Assembly (NCBI RefSeq): GCF_001425685.1
Contig: NZ_LMCY01000069.1
Location: 1 to 64,000 of the forward strand
Origin: Massilia sp. Root335
GTDB lineage: Bacteria > Pseudomonadota > Gammaproteobacteria > Burkholderiales > Burkholderiaceae_D
Direction of reading: 5' to 3'
DNA length: 64,000 bases
Shown: one piece after another, positions 38,892-45,862 of the stretch
Numbering within the stretch: position 1 is the stretch's first letter
How the letters are laid out: each line of letters starts with the position of its first letter
Notes under the pieces: model-generated
What the model was told of the DNA's origin: nothing
Databases searched by the model: none
Seen by the model: the letters and a program-made list of their open reading frames with translations, nothing else
Program-made: the position numbers and the translations under genes

Positions 38892-40559
38892 TTATAACTG
38901 CCGTGGCGCGCTCAGCTTGTGCGGCCCCTGTTCCAGCGTCATGCCGACCGTGCCGTCGGCCTGCTTGTCGAAGTGGAGCCGGATGTCGTGTTCCGCGTCC
39001 ACGAACGTGTCCTGCGCCAGCGCCGTCAGCTTCATCGCCGGCTGTCCCACCGGCGTGGCGCGCAAGGTGCCGCCTTCGCGCGTGACCTCGATCACGAGTC
39101 CGGGCGCGAGCGGGTAACGGCCCAGGTACTGGTCCAGGACGGCGGGCGCCACCTGCACGGCCCGCAGTTCGGGCACCGTCGTGCTGCTGCGGTGGTGCGT
39201 CGTGCGGTTCAGTTCATCGTCGATCGTCAGGTCCGTGACGACACCTTTTGTGTCGCGCTGGAACTGTACAGTGATTAAGCTGTCACCGATCAGGAAGCCG
39301 TCCTTCCGGTACCCGCGCAGCGGCGCGCGCGGCATGCCCGTGCCCTGGATCGTCAGCCCGCCGTTCTCGTGGCGGACCGTGTGGGCCCGCTTGTCGTCGA
39401 TCGGGTAGACGCCCACATAGCCGTCCAGTGTCGCCGCATCGGGCGCCGTCGCGGACGGCACCGGCAGCGGCTTGCCGGCCACGTCCATTGCGATCCCGTG
39501 GGTCAGCTTGGCAAGCGGCACGTGGATGCCGTCGGCGTCGCGGTTGGCCAGCATGGCGACATAGACATGCTCCTTCGGCAGCCAGACGGCGTCGGACGTG
39601 AAACCCGGGATATTCCCGCCGTGGAAGACTTCGTCGACGCCGTGCAGCCGGCCCACGAACCATCCATAGCCGTACGGATTGGGCGTGCCGTCGTTGAGCG
39701 TGTGGGCGCTCCAGGCCCGGCGCAGCGTGTCCGGCCGCAGCAGCTTGCCATCGGCGAGTGCCGCCTGCCAGCGCGCGAGGTCGTCCACGGTCGACACGAG
39801 CGCGCCGGCCGCGTACGGCCACGTCATGCTGATCGGGCCTGCCGGTTGCGCCCGGCCGTCGTAGCCGGTGACGGGCTGGAAGCGCGCGTCCTCGTAGCCG
39901 GTGTGCGTCATGCCGAGGGGCTTGAAGATGCGTTCCTCGAGAAAGCGGGCATACGGCAGGCCCGACGCCTTCTCGATGATCGCGCCCAGCAGGAAATAGC
40001 CGGAATTGTCGTAGCTGAACCGGCTGCCGGGGACGAATTCCAGCGCGTCGTCCTTGAAGAAGGCGATGCCTTGCGCGACGGTGACGTCGGTGCGCATCAC
40101 GTCGCGGAACCCGCGCTTGCCCGTGTAGCTGGGGATGCCGGACGTGTGCGTCAGCAGATGTTCGATCGTGATCTTCGCGCCGTGCGTGGGATAGTCGGGC
40201 AGGAAGCGCGTGATGTCGTCCGACAGGGCCAGCTTGCCTTCATCCGCCAGCATCAGGATGGCGACGGCCGTGAACTGCTTCGTCATCGAGCCGATCCGCG
40301 CCGGGGCATCCGCCCGCAGCGCCGTGCCGGACGCCACGTCCGCGCGGCCATAGCCCTTGCGGAACACGGTCTTGCCGTCCTTCGTGACGATCACGGCGAC
40401 CCCGGGGCCGGTGGCCGGGAAATACGGAGCGATCAGCGCGTCGATCCGCGCCGCGAGCGCCTGCTCTTCCGCCTGCGCGGCGGGTGCCGCGAGCGTGGGG
40501 GACAACGGTGCCAGGACGAGCGACACCACGGTAACGACATTCACGGCATATCGGCGCAT
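38892..40559 (-). CDS. Beta-lactamase-fold serine hydrolase with C-terminal domains
   Basis: Exported hydrolase of 555 residues with a signal peptide (about 1-24). The catalytic domain (about 30-350) has the SxxK motif SMTK (Ser91, Lys94), YDN in RFSYDNSGYF, and HGG in FHGGNIPG in place of KTG. This is the class C/esterase type. The C-terminal about 200 residues form two beta-rich domains of the DUF3471 kind. It may be a D-aminopeptidase, esterase or penicillin-interacting enzyme; a true beta-lactamase is less likely because of the long C-terminus. A 119-bp gap upstream carries its promoter. Confidence 0.85.
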   Translation of the reverse strand: MRRYAVNVVTVVSLVLAPLSPTLAAPAAQAEEQALAARIDALIAPYFPATGPGVAVIVTKDGKTVFRKGYGRADVASGTALRADAPARIGSMTKQFTAVAILMLADEGKLALSDDITRFLPDYPTHGAKITIEHLLTHTSGIPSYTGKRGFRDVMRTDVTVAQGIAFFKDDALEFVPGSRFSYDNSGYFLLGAIIEKASGLPYARFLEERIFKPLGMTHTGYEDARFQPVTGYDGRAQPAGPISMTWPYAAGALVSTVDDLARWQAALADGKLLRPDTLRRAWSAHTLNDGTPNPYGYGWFVGRLHGVDEVFHGGNIPGFTSDAVWLPKEHVYVAMLANRDADGIHVPLAKLTHGIAMDVAGKPLPVPSATAPDAATLDGYVGVYPIDDKRAHTVRHENGGLTIQGTGMPRAPLRGYRKDGFLIGDSLITVQFQRDTKGVVTDLTIDDELNRTTHHRSSTTVPELRAVQVAPAVLDQYLGRYPLAPGLVIEVTREGGTLRATPVGQPAMKLTALAQDTFVDAEHDIRLHFDKQADGTVGMTLEQGPHKLSAPRQL

Positions 40560-40648
40560 GGATTCTCCTTGTGTGCGCCAGGATTATATGATGTCCGATA
40601 GGCAATATTTCGTTGCTGTCCGATGAAATAAATGACAACGCCGATACC

Positions 40649-40686
40649 GGGAGTGATATCCCGCCGTGGCGGGCCGGGTCACTCCC
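40649..40686. other. Large nested hairpin overlapping the ygjP-like stop codon
   Basis: Perfect arms GGGAGTGA/TCACTCCC (40649-40656, 40679-40686) enclose a second stem CCCGCC/GGCGGG. There is no T-run on either strand. It includes the stop codon of the 40679 gene and may be a transcript 3' end stabiliser. Confidence 0.45.
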
Positions 40687-41197
40687 ACAAGCGCGCGCCG
40701 CCCAGGTCCAGCTGGGTGAGGTAGAGCCGCAGGTCGAACTCGTACTGGTGGTAATCCGGCTCCATCCAGCAGCACAGTTTGTAGAACGCTTTGTCGTGGT
40801 CCTTTTCCTTGAGGTGGGCCAGTTCGTGCACGGCGATCATGCGCAGGAACGCGGGCGGCGCGTCGCGGAACACGGTGCCGATGCGGATCTCGTGCTTGGC
40901 CTTGAGGCGCCCGCCCTGCACGCGCGAGATTGCCGTGTGCAGGCCCAGTGCCTGCTGGACGATGCCGATCTTGCTGTCGTAGGCGACCTTCGCGACGGGC
41001 GCCGCGTTGCGCAGGTATTCATCTTTCAAATCCTGCACGTAGCCGTACAAGGCCTTGTCCGTGCGGACGTCGTGCGCGTCGGGGTAGCGCTGGCGCAGGT
41101 GATCGGCCAGGCGGTCGTCGGCGATCAGGCGCTCGACCTGGGACAGCACGTGCGCGGGATAGGCGCTCAGGTATTTCAGGCGGGAGGGAGAAGACAT
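40679..41197 (-). CDS. YgjP-like (M48-type) metallohydrolase
   Basis: Protein of 172 residues of the YgjP/DUF45 family. The zinc motif is HELAHLKEKDH (H124, E125, H128 and H134), followed by FYKLCCWMEPDYHQYEFDLRLYL. Homologues have been called metal-dependent hydrolases; E. coli YgjP is reported as a UTP pyrophosphatase. It lacks a signal peptide and is probably cytoplasmic. The 144-bp upstream gap should hold its promoter; the SD is not obvious. Role uncertain. Confidence 0.8.
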   Translation of the reverse strand: MSSPSRLKYLSAYPAHVLSQVERLIADDRLADHLRQRYPDAHDVRTDKALYGYVQDLKDEYLRNAAPVAKVAYDSKIGIVQQALGLHTAISRVQGGRLKAKHEIRIGTVFRDAPPAFLRMIAVHELAHLKEKDHDKAFYKLCCWMEPDYHQYEFDLRLYLTQLDLGGARLWE

Positions 41198-41341
41198 AAG
41201 GGCGGCACTGTAGCACGTCCATGTCTCGACGTCAGCGGATGACGGTGATGCAACGGGCGACCACGCCCGGCACGGCGGCGCGGTCGGCGCTTGCGCGCTT
41301 CGTGAAGAGGACCGGTCCAGGGCGCAGACCGATCCCGAACG

Positions 41342-41680
41342 TCATTGCTCCTTGCCGCCCTGGCGGTTGCCCGCTTTCGCGGCCGCCGCGGCGCGGTTGG
41401 CCGACTGCCGGCTTTCCCCGCCCTTGCGTCCGATATCGGCCATGTGGGCGCGGTTGCGGCTGACCACTTCCCCGCCTTTCTGGCCCGCGCGGCGCGCTTC
41501 CTCCGAATCGAATTCGTGCGCCGTGCCCTTCTGGTGGGCGGCCTGGCCACCCTTGCTGGCGATTTGCCGCTGCTGGTTCTGGTCCATCGCAGCGAAACCG
41601 CGCTTGGCCGGCTGGCTTTTCTGCTCGCTGCCGCCGGAGTCGGCAGCGCCCTTGTTGCCGCCATCCTTGCTTGTCGCCAT
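41342..41680 (-). CDS. KGG-repeat stress-induced protein
   Basis: Hydrophilic protein of 112 residues with KGG repeats: ASKGGQAAHQKGTAHEFDSE, GQKGGEVVSRNRAHM and GRKGGESRQS, separated by Glu/Arg spacers. This matches the stress-induced KGG family (GsiB/YciG-like), which in Bacillus and enteric bacteria respond to starvation, acid or desiccation. The sequence looks disordered except for the repeats. GGAGATCGAT precedes ATG 41680 and fixes this start; the frame begins at 41704. Confidence 0.82.
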   Translation of the reverse strand: MATSKDGGNKGAADSGGSEQKSQPAKRGFAAMDQNQQRQIASKGGQAAHQKGTAHEFDSEEARRAGQKGGEVVSRNRAHMADIGRKGGESRQSANRAAAAAKAGNRQGGKEQ

Positions 41681-41783
41681 ATCGATCTCCTTGTGCCTGA
41701 ACAATCAAAGCGAGCGTCAATGGATGCGCTCGTGAGTTTAGAGAGGCGGGAAATGAAATGGTTCCGGCGGCGTGCGGCTGGTT

Positions 41784-42812
41784 TCAGTGGATGTCGTCGG
41801 CGATCTTGAGCACCAGTTTTCCGAAGTTCTTCCCTTCGAACAGCATCGTCAACGCGGCGGGGAACTGGTCGAGCCCTTCGACCACGTGTTCGCGGCTCTT
41901 GATCGCGCCGTCGCGCAGCCAGGCGCCGAGGCGCTGCACGCCTTCCGGATAGCGCGGCGCATAGTCGAAGACCACCATGCCTTCCATGCGGGCCCGGTTC
42001 ACGAGCAGCGCCAGGTAGTTGGCCGGCCCGCGTACGGGCGTCGTGTTGTTGTACTGCGAGATGGCGCCGCAGATCACGATGCGGGCCTTGAGGTTGATGC
42101 GCGCCAGGACGGCGTCGAGGATGTCGCCGCCCACGTTGTCGAAATAGACGTCCACACCCTGCGGACAATGTTCCTTGAGGCCAGCCGCGACGGGACCCGC
42201 CTTGTAGTCGATGCAGGCGTCGAAGCCCAGCTCGTCGACGACGTAGCGGCATTTATCGGGTCCGCCGGCGATGCCGACCACGCGGCACCCGAGCTGCTTC
42301 GCCACCTGGCCCACCGTCGCGCCGACGGCGCCCGCGGCCGCCGAGACGACGACCGTCTCCCCGGCTTTCGGCTGGCCGATGTCGGTGAGGCCGAAGTAGG
42401 CCGTCATGCCGGGCATGCCCAATACGTTCAGCCAGGCCGGCAGCGGGGCGAGCGCGGGATCGATCTTCATGGCCGCGGCCGCCTTGGCGTCGACGGGGCC
42501 CGTCCAGTACTGCTGCACGCCGAAGGTGCCGGCCAGGTGGTCGCCTACGGCGACGTGCGGCGAGCTGGACGCCTCGACGACGCCGACGCCGCCCGCGCGC
42601 ATCACCTCGCCGATGGCGACCGGCCGGATATACGATTTACCCTCGTTCATCCAGCCGCGCATGGCCGGATCGAGCGACAGGTACAGCACGCGCACGCGCA
42701 CCTCGCCGTCCTGCAGCGGAGCGAGCGGTTCCTCGGTCAATTGCCAGTCGCTGGCCTTCGGCAGGCCGACGGGGCGCGCGGCGAGGCGGAATTGCCGGTT
42801 CATTGGGGTCAT
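41784..42812 (-). CDS. NADP-dependent oxidoreductase, CurA-type
   Basis: Medium-chain reductase of 342 residues without zinc. The N-terminal catalytic domain has LYLSLDPAMRGWMNEGKSY; the Rossmann part is VVVSAAAGAVGATVGQVAKQ (about 155-175), with VDVYFDNVGGDILDAVL and ICGAISQYNNT. This fits the CurA/leukotriene B4 dehydrogenase type, reducing activated double bonds (enones) with NADPH; E. coli CurA acts on curcumin. The SD is GGAGACG before ATG 42812. The dispersed repeat pair lies just upstream. Confidence 0.87.
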   Translation of the reverse strand: MTPMNRQFRLAARPVGLPKASDWQLTEEPLAPLQDGEVRVRVLYLSLDPAMRGWMNEGKSYIRPVAIGEVMRAGGVGVVEASSSPHVAVGDHLAGTFGVQQYWTGPVDAKAAAAMKIDPALAPLPAWLNVLGMPGMTAYFGLTDIGQPKAGETVVVSAAAGAVGATVGQVAKQLGCRVVGIAGGPDKCRYVVDELGFDACIDYKAGPVAAGLKEHCPQGVDVYFDNVGGDILDAVLARINLKARIVICGAISQYNNTTPVRGPANYLALLVNRARMEGMVVFDYAPRYPEGVQRLGAWLRDGAIKSREHVVEGLDQFPAALTMLFEGKNFGKLVLKIADDIH

Positions 42813-42831
42813 GTGCGTCTCCTTTTGCCAA

Positions 42832-42885
42832 CCGGGGTCAGAGCCCGGTTTTTGGCAATGTCTTTAAATCGGGCTCTGACCCCGG
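42832..42885. repeat. Inverted pair of the dispersed element
   Basis: Arms CCGGGGTCAGAGCCCG (42832-42847) and CGGGCTCTGACCCCGG (42870-42885) are perfect inverted 16-mers with a 22-bp spacer. They lie between the divergent CurA-type and purU genes. The first arm extends into the full element (42834-42858). Confidence 0.85.
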
Positions 42886-42964
42886 TTTGGGGAAATGGCG
42901 GATTGGCAATCCATGCGACAATGTGCCGGATCAGTCAACCTCAACCATTCTGAAGTATTTAGCA

Positions 42965-43831
42965 ATGTATCCAGAATATATCCTGACCTTGTCCTGCCTG
43001 GATCACCGCGGCATCGTGCTGCGCGTGTCCGGTTTTTTGGCCGAACACGGCTGCAACATCATCGACTCGGCCCAGTTCGGCGATCCGGAATCGAAACTGT
43101 TCTTCATGCGCGTCCACTTCGCGCTGGAAGACGACGCGATGTCCGACGAACTGCTGCGCGCCGGCTTCGGCTCGCTGTGCGCCGACCTGGGTGCCGAGGG
43201 CGCGCTGCAGGACGCGAGGCGCAAACCGCGCGTGCTGATCATGGTGTCCAAGATCGGCCATTGCCTCAACGACCTGCTGTTCCGCTACCGCAGCGGCCTG
43301 CTGCCGGTGGAGATTCCGGCCATCGTGTCGAACCACATGGACTTCTACCAGCTCGCGGCCAGTTACAATATCCCCTTCCACCACTTGCCGCTCGAGGCGG
43401 GTGCCGGCGAATCGGCCAAGCTCGCCCAGGAGGCGCGCATCATCGACCTGCTCGACACCCACCGCATCGACCTGGTCGTGCTGGCGCGCTACATGCAGAT
43501 CCTGTCGCCGGGACTGTGCGAAGCCTTGAAGGGCAGGGCGATCAATATCCACCATTCGTTCCTGCCCAGCTTCAAGGGCGCGCGTCCGTATGCGCAGGCG
43601 CACAAGCGCGGCGTCAAGCTGATCGGCGCGACGGCCCACTTCGTCACGGGCGACCTGGACGAAGGCCCGATCATCGAGCAGGACGTCGAGCGCGTCGACC
43701 ACGCCATGAGCGTGGATCAGCTGACGGCGATCGGCCGCGACGTCGAGAGCGTCGTGCTGGCCCGCGCGGTCAAGTGGTTCGTGGAACACCGCATCCTGCT
43801 GAACGGCGACAAGACCGTCGTGTTCAGCTGA
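42965..43831 (+). CDS. purU: Formyltetrahydrofolate deformylase
   Basis: Enzyme of 288 residues with an N-terminal ACT domain (about 5-80: ILTLSCLDHRGIVLRVSGFL) and a formyltransferase domain (about 90-288) with INIHHSFLPSFKGA and HFVTGDLDEGPIIEQD, containing the catalytic Asn, His and Asp. PurU hydrolyses 10-formyl-THF to formate and THF, supplying formate for purine synthesis and balancing one-carbon pools. ATG 42965 is chosen by family alignment; the SD is weak. YaeQ follows after 27 bp. Confidence 0.93.
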   Translation: MYPEYILTLSCLDHRGIVLRVSGFLAEHGCNIIDSAQFGDPESKLFFMRVHFALEDDAMSDELLRAGFGSLCADLGAEGALQDARRKPRVLIMVSKIGHCLNDLLFRYRSGLLPVEIPAIVSNHMDFYQLAASYNIPFHHLPLEAGAGESAKLAQEARIIDLLDTHRIDLVVLARYMQILSPGLCEALKGRAINIHHSFLPSFKGARPYAQAHKRGVKLIGATAHFVTGDLDEGPIIEQDVERVDHAMSVDQLTAIGRDVESVVLARAVKWFVEHRILLNGDKTVVFS

Positions 43832-43858
43832 CCACTTTAGATTGAAAGACTGGCTTCA

Positions 43859-44401
43859 ATGGCCCTGAAAGCAACGATTTACAAGGCAGACCTGAGCATT
43901 GCGGACATGGACCGCAACTACTACCAGGAGCACGCGCTCACCATCGCGCGGCATCCTTCCGAAACCGACGAGCGGGTGATGATCCGCCTGCTAGCCTTCG
44001 CCCTGCACGCCGACCCTCAGCTTACCTACGGCAAGGACCTGTTCGACGTCGAGGAGCCCGCACTGTGGCTCAAGGACCTGACGGGCGCGATCGATCTCTG
44101 GATCGAGGTCGGCCAGCCCGACGAACGCCGCCTCATGAAGGCGGCCGGCCGCGCCGAACACGTGGTCGTGTACTGCTACAGCGCCACCAGCAACATCTGG
44201 TTCAAGGGCCTGGCCAGCAAGCTCGAACGTACGAAGAAAATTTCCATCATTAACATTCCGGCGGAAACCAGCGCCCAGCTCGAGCAGATGGCGCAGCGCT
44301 CGATGCAGCTGCAATGCACGATCCAGGACGGCCAGGTGTGGCTGACGGACGGGCAGCAGACCGTGCAGGTCGAGCGCGAGATCCTCATGGCCGAGCGCTG
44401 A
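43859..44401 (+). CDS. yaeQ: YaeQ family protein
   Basis: Protein of 180 residues with the YaeQ fold, a PD-(D/E)XK nuclease-like structure. It begins MALKATIYKADLSIADMDRN and keeps DLTGAIDLWIEVGQPDERR, with Glu and Asp in the usual positions and VVYCYSATSNIWF. Function is not settled; the E. coli gene affects RfaH-dependent haemolysin expression. It lies 27 bp after purU and is probably cotranscribed. It ends 63 bp before a separate copper cluster. Confidence 0.88.
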   Translation: MALKATIYKADLSIADMDRNYYQEHALTIARHPSETDERVMIRLLAFALHADPQLTYGKDLFDVEEPALWLKDLTGAIDLWIEVGQPDERRLMKAAGRAEHVVVYCYSATSNIWFKGLASKLERTKKISIINIPAETSAQLEQMAQRSMQLQCTIQDGQVWLTDGQQTVQVEREILMAER

Positions 44402-44451
44402 TCGGACAATTTGTCCGGGGCCGCGTGTGCGCCATGGCGTGCATACGCGGC

Positions 44452-44464
44452 TATAATCGGATCA
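44452..44464 (+). promoter_or_regulatory. TATAAT placed for a leaderless start of the copper cluster
   Basis: A perfect TATAAT (44452-44457) lies only seven bases before the ATG at 44464, the expected transcription start. There is no SD. No good -35 was found, so an activator may be needed. Confidence 0.45.
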
Positions 44465-44850
44465 TGCCGATTCGTTCGATAAAACGCATGCGCTTCATCT
44501 GGCTGGCACTGTTCGCAGTGCTGCTGAACGCGCTCGCGCCTACGGTCTCGCATGCGCTGGCCGCGCGCCGGCCGGCGATCCCGATCGACGTCTGCAGCGT
44601 CGATGGCGGCGCGCCGTTCGCGGCCGCGGCCGCGCTGCTCATGCAGGACGAACATCGCGGCATGGGCCTGCTGGGCGACTGCGGCTATTGCCTCGCCCAC
44701 GCGGGCAGCCACGGCATGCCGCCGCCCGCGCATCCGCCGCTGGCGCTCGTGCACGGCACGGCGCCCCGTCCTTTCCTGTTCCATCACGCGCCCCGTCCGC
44801 TGGCCGTCTGGCTGGCGGCCGTCCCGCGCGGTCCGCCATCCTTTGCCTGA
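44464..44850 (+). CDS. DUF2946 family protein, copper-cluster member
   Basis: Protein of 128 residues with a signal anchor (about 8-28). It carries DVCSVDGG and GDCGYCLAHAGSHGMPPPAH, a Cys/His/Met-rich segment suited to bind copper; the C-terminus is Pro/His-rich. DUF2946 genes commonly stand next to PCu(A)C chaperones and TonB receptors. It is the first of four plus-strand genes (44464-48154) that appear to form a copper uptake and delivery cluster. It may be translated from a leaderless mRNA. Confidence 0.75.
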   Translation: MPIRSIKRMRFIWLALFAVLLNALAPTVSHALAARRPAIPIDVCSVDGGAPFAAAAALLMQDEHRGMGLLGDCGYCLAHAGSHGMPPPAHPPLALVHGTAPRPFLFHHAPRPLAVWLAAVPRGPPSFA

Positions 44851-44901
44851 CCTTTGTCCCGGTGCCTGTGCGCCGCCATTCACTTTTAGTCAGGTAAAGT
44901 C

Positions 44902-45345
44902 ATGTATAGCAAATTCCTCGTGCTGGCCGCGGCCAGCCTGTTTACGTCCGCCGCGTTCGCCCAGGTGACCGTCGGCGATCCGTGGATCCGCGCCACCGTG
45001 CCGGCCCAGAAGACGGCCGGCGCCTTCATGCAGCTGCGTTCCGCCACGGCCACGCGCCTCGTCGGCGTCCAGACCCCCGTCGCGGGCCGCGCCGAAGTCC
45101 ACCAGATGGGCATGGAAGGCCAGACCATGCGCATGCAAAAGGTCGACGGCATCGACCTGCCGGCCGGCCAGACCGTCAACCTGGCATCCGGCGGCTACCA
45201 TGTCATGCTGTTCGACCTGAAGCGCCAGCTCAAGGACGGCGAGCAGGTGCCGCTGACCCTGACCTTCGTCGGGGCCGATAAAAAGCGCGAGAACGTCACC
45301 GTGCAGGTGCCGGTCAAACCGCTTACCTACACCGCCGCGCACTGA
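44902..45345 (+). CDS. PCu(A)C-type periplasmic copper chaperone
   Basis: Exported protein of 147 residues with a signal peptide (about 1-20, cleavage after AAFAQ). The copper site of PCu(A)C is visible: HQMGMEGQTMRMQKV and GGYHVMLFDLK (His and Met ligands, H-x10-M-x21-H-x-M type). It should carry Cu(I) in the periplasm to cytochrome oxidase assembly. No strong SD is apparent within 12 bases; AGGTAAAGTC is the likely one. YcnI follows after 12 bp. Confidence 0.9.
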   Translation: MYSKFLVLAAASLFTSAAFAQVTVGDPWIRATVPAQKTAGAFMQLRSATATRLVGVQTPVAGRAEVHQMGMEGQTMRMQKVDGIDLPAGQTVNLASGGYHVMLFDLKRQLKDGEQVPLTLTFVGADKKRENVTVQVPVKPLTYTAAH

Positions 45346-45357
45346 CGGGAGCACACG

Positions 45358-45855
45358 ATGAAAGCATATTGGATCGCCGCCTTGTTCGCGGCGCCGCTGG
45401 CGCACGCCCATATCACCGTCGCGCCGGCCAGCGCGCCGGCGGGCGCCTACCAGACGCTCGTCTTCAAGGTCGGCCACGGCTGCGACGGCAGCGCCACCAC
45501 CGGCATCACGGTGTCGTTGCCCGACGGCGTGACGGCGAAGCCCATGCCCAAGCCGGGCTGGACCATCAACCTCGTCGACGGCAAGCTCGCGGCGCCGCTG
45601 CGCATGCACGGGAAGACGATCACGAGCGCCGTGCGCGAGATCACCTGGCGCGGCGGCCCGCTGCCGGACGCGTACTACGATGAATTCACGCTGCAGGCCA
45701 GGCTGCCGGACGCGCCGGGCCGCTACGTGTTCAAGGTCGGCCAGCAGTGCGAGAAGGGCCGCGTGGACTGGGCCGACGATGCCGCATCGAAGACGCCCGC
45801 GCCCGTGCTGGAGGTGACGCCTGCCGGTATGAGCATGCCGATGCACCATCATTGA
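45358..45855 (+). CDS. YcnI family (DUF1775) copper-binding protein
   Basis: Exported protein of 165 residues with a signal peptide (about 1-17) so the mature protein begins with His (HAHITVAP), the copper brace ligand of YcnI. Conserved VFKVGHGCDGS and the Trp-containing GWTINLVDGKL match DUF1775, and the C-terminus MSMPMHHH is metal-binding. YcnI of Bacillus binds Cu(II) via the N-terminal His, Glu and Trp. GGGAG precedes ATG 45358. It is translated just before the TonB receptor (7 bp gap). Confidence 0.9.
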   Translation: MKAYWIAALFAAPLAHAHITVAPASAPAGAYQTLVFKVGHGCDGSATTGITVSLPDGVTAKPMPKPGWTINLVDGKLAAPLRMHGKTITSAVREITWRGGPLPDAYYDEFTLQARLPDAPGRYVFKVGQQCEKGRVDWADDAASKTPAPVLEVTPAGMSMPMHHH

Positions 45856-45862
45856 GGCACGC

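Noticed and set aside
38892-40559. Antibiotic-resistance beta-lactamase
   Set aside because: The fold and SxxK are shared, but HGG replaces KTG and extra C-terminal domains point to an esterase or peptidase.
40573-40586. GTGCG half-site before the serine hydrolase as another Crp/Fnr-like site
   Set aside because: The second half-site is absent and the position 32 bp away falls inside the coding region.
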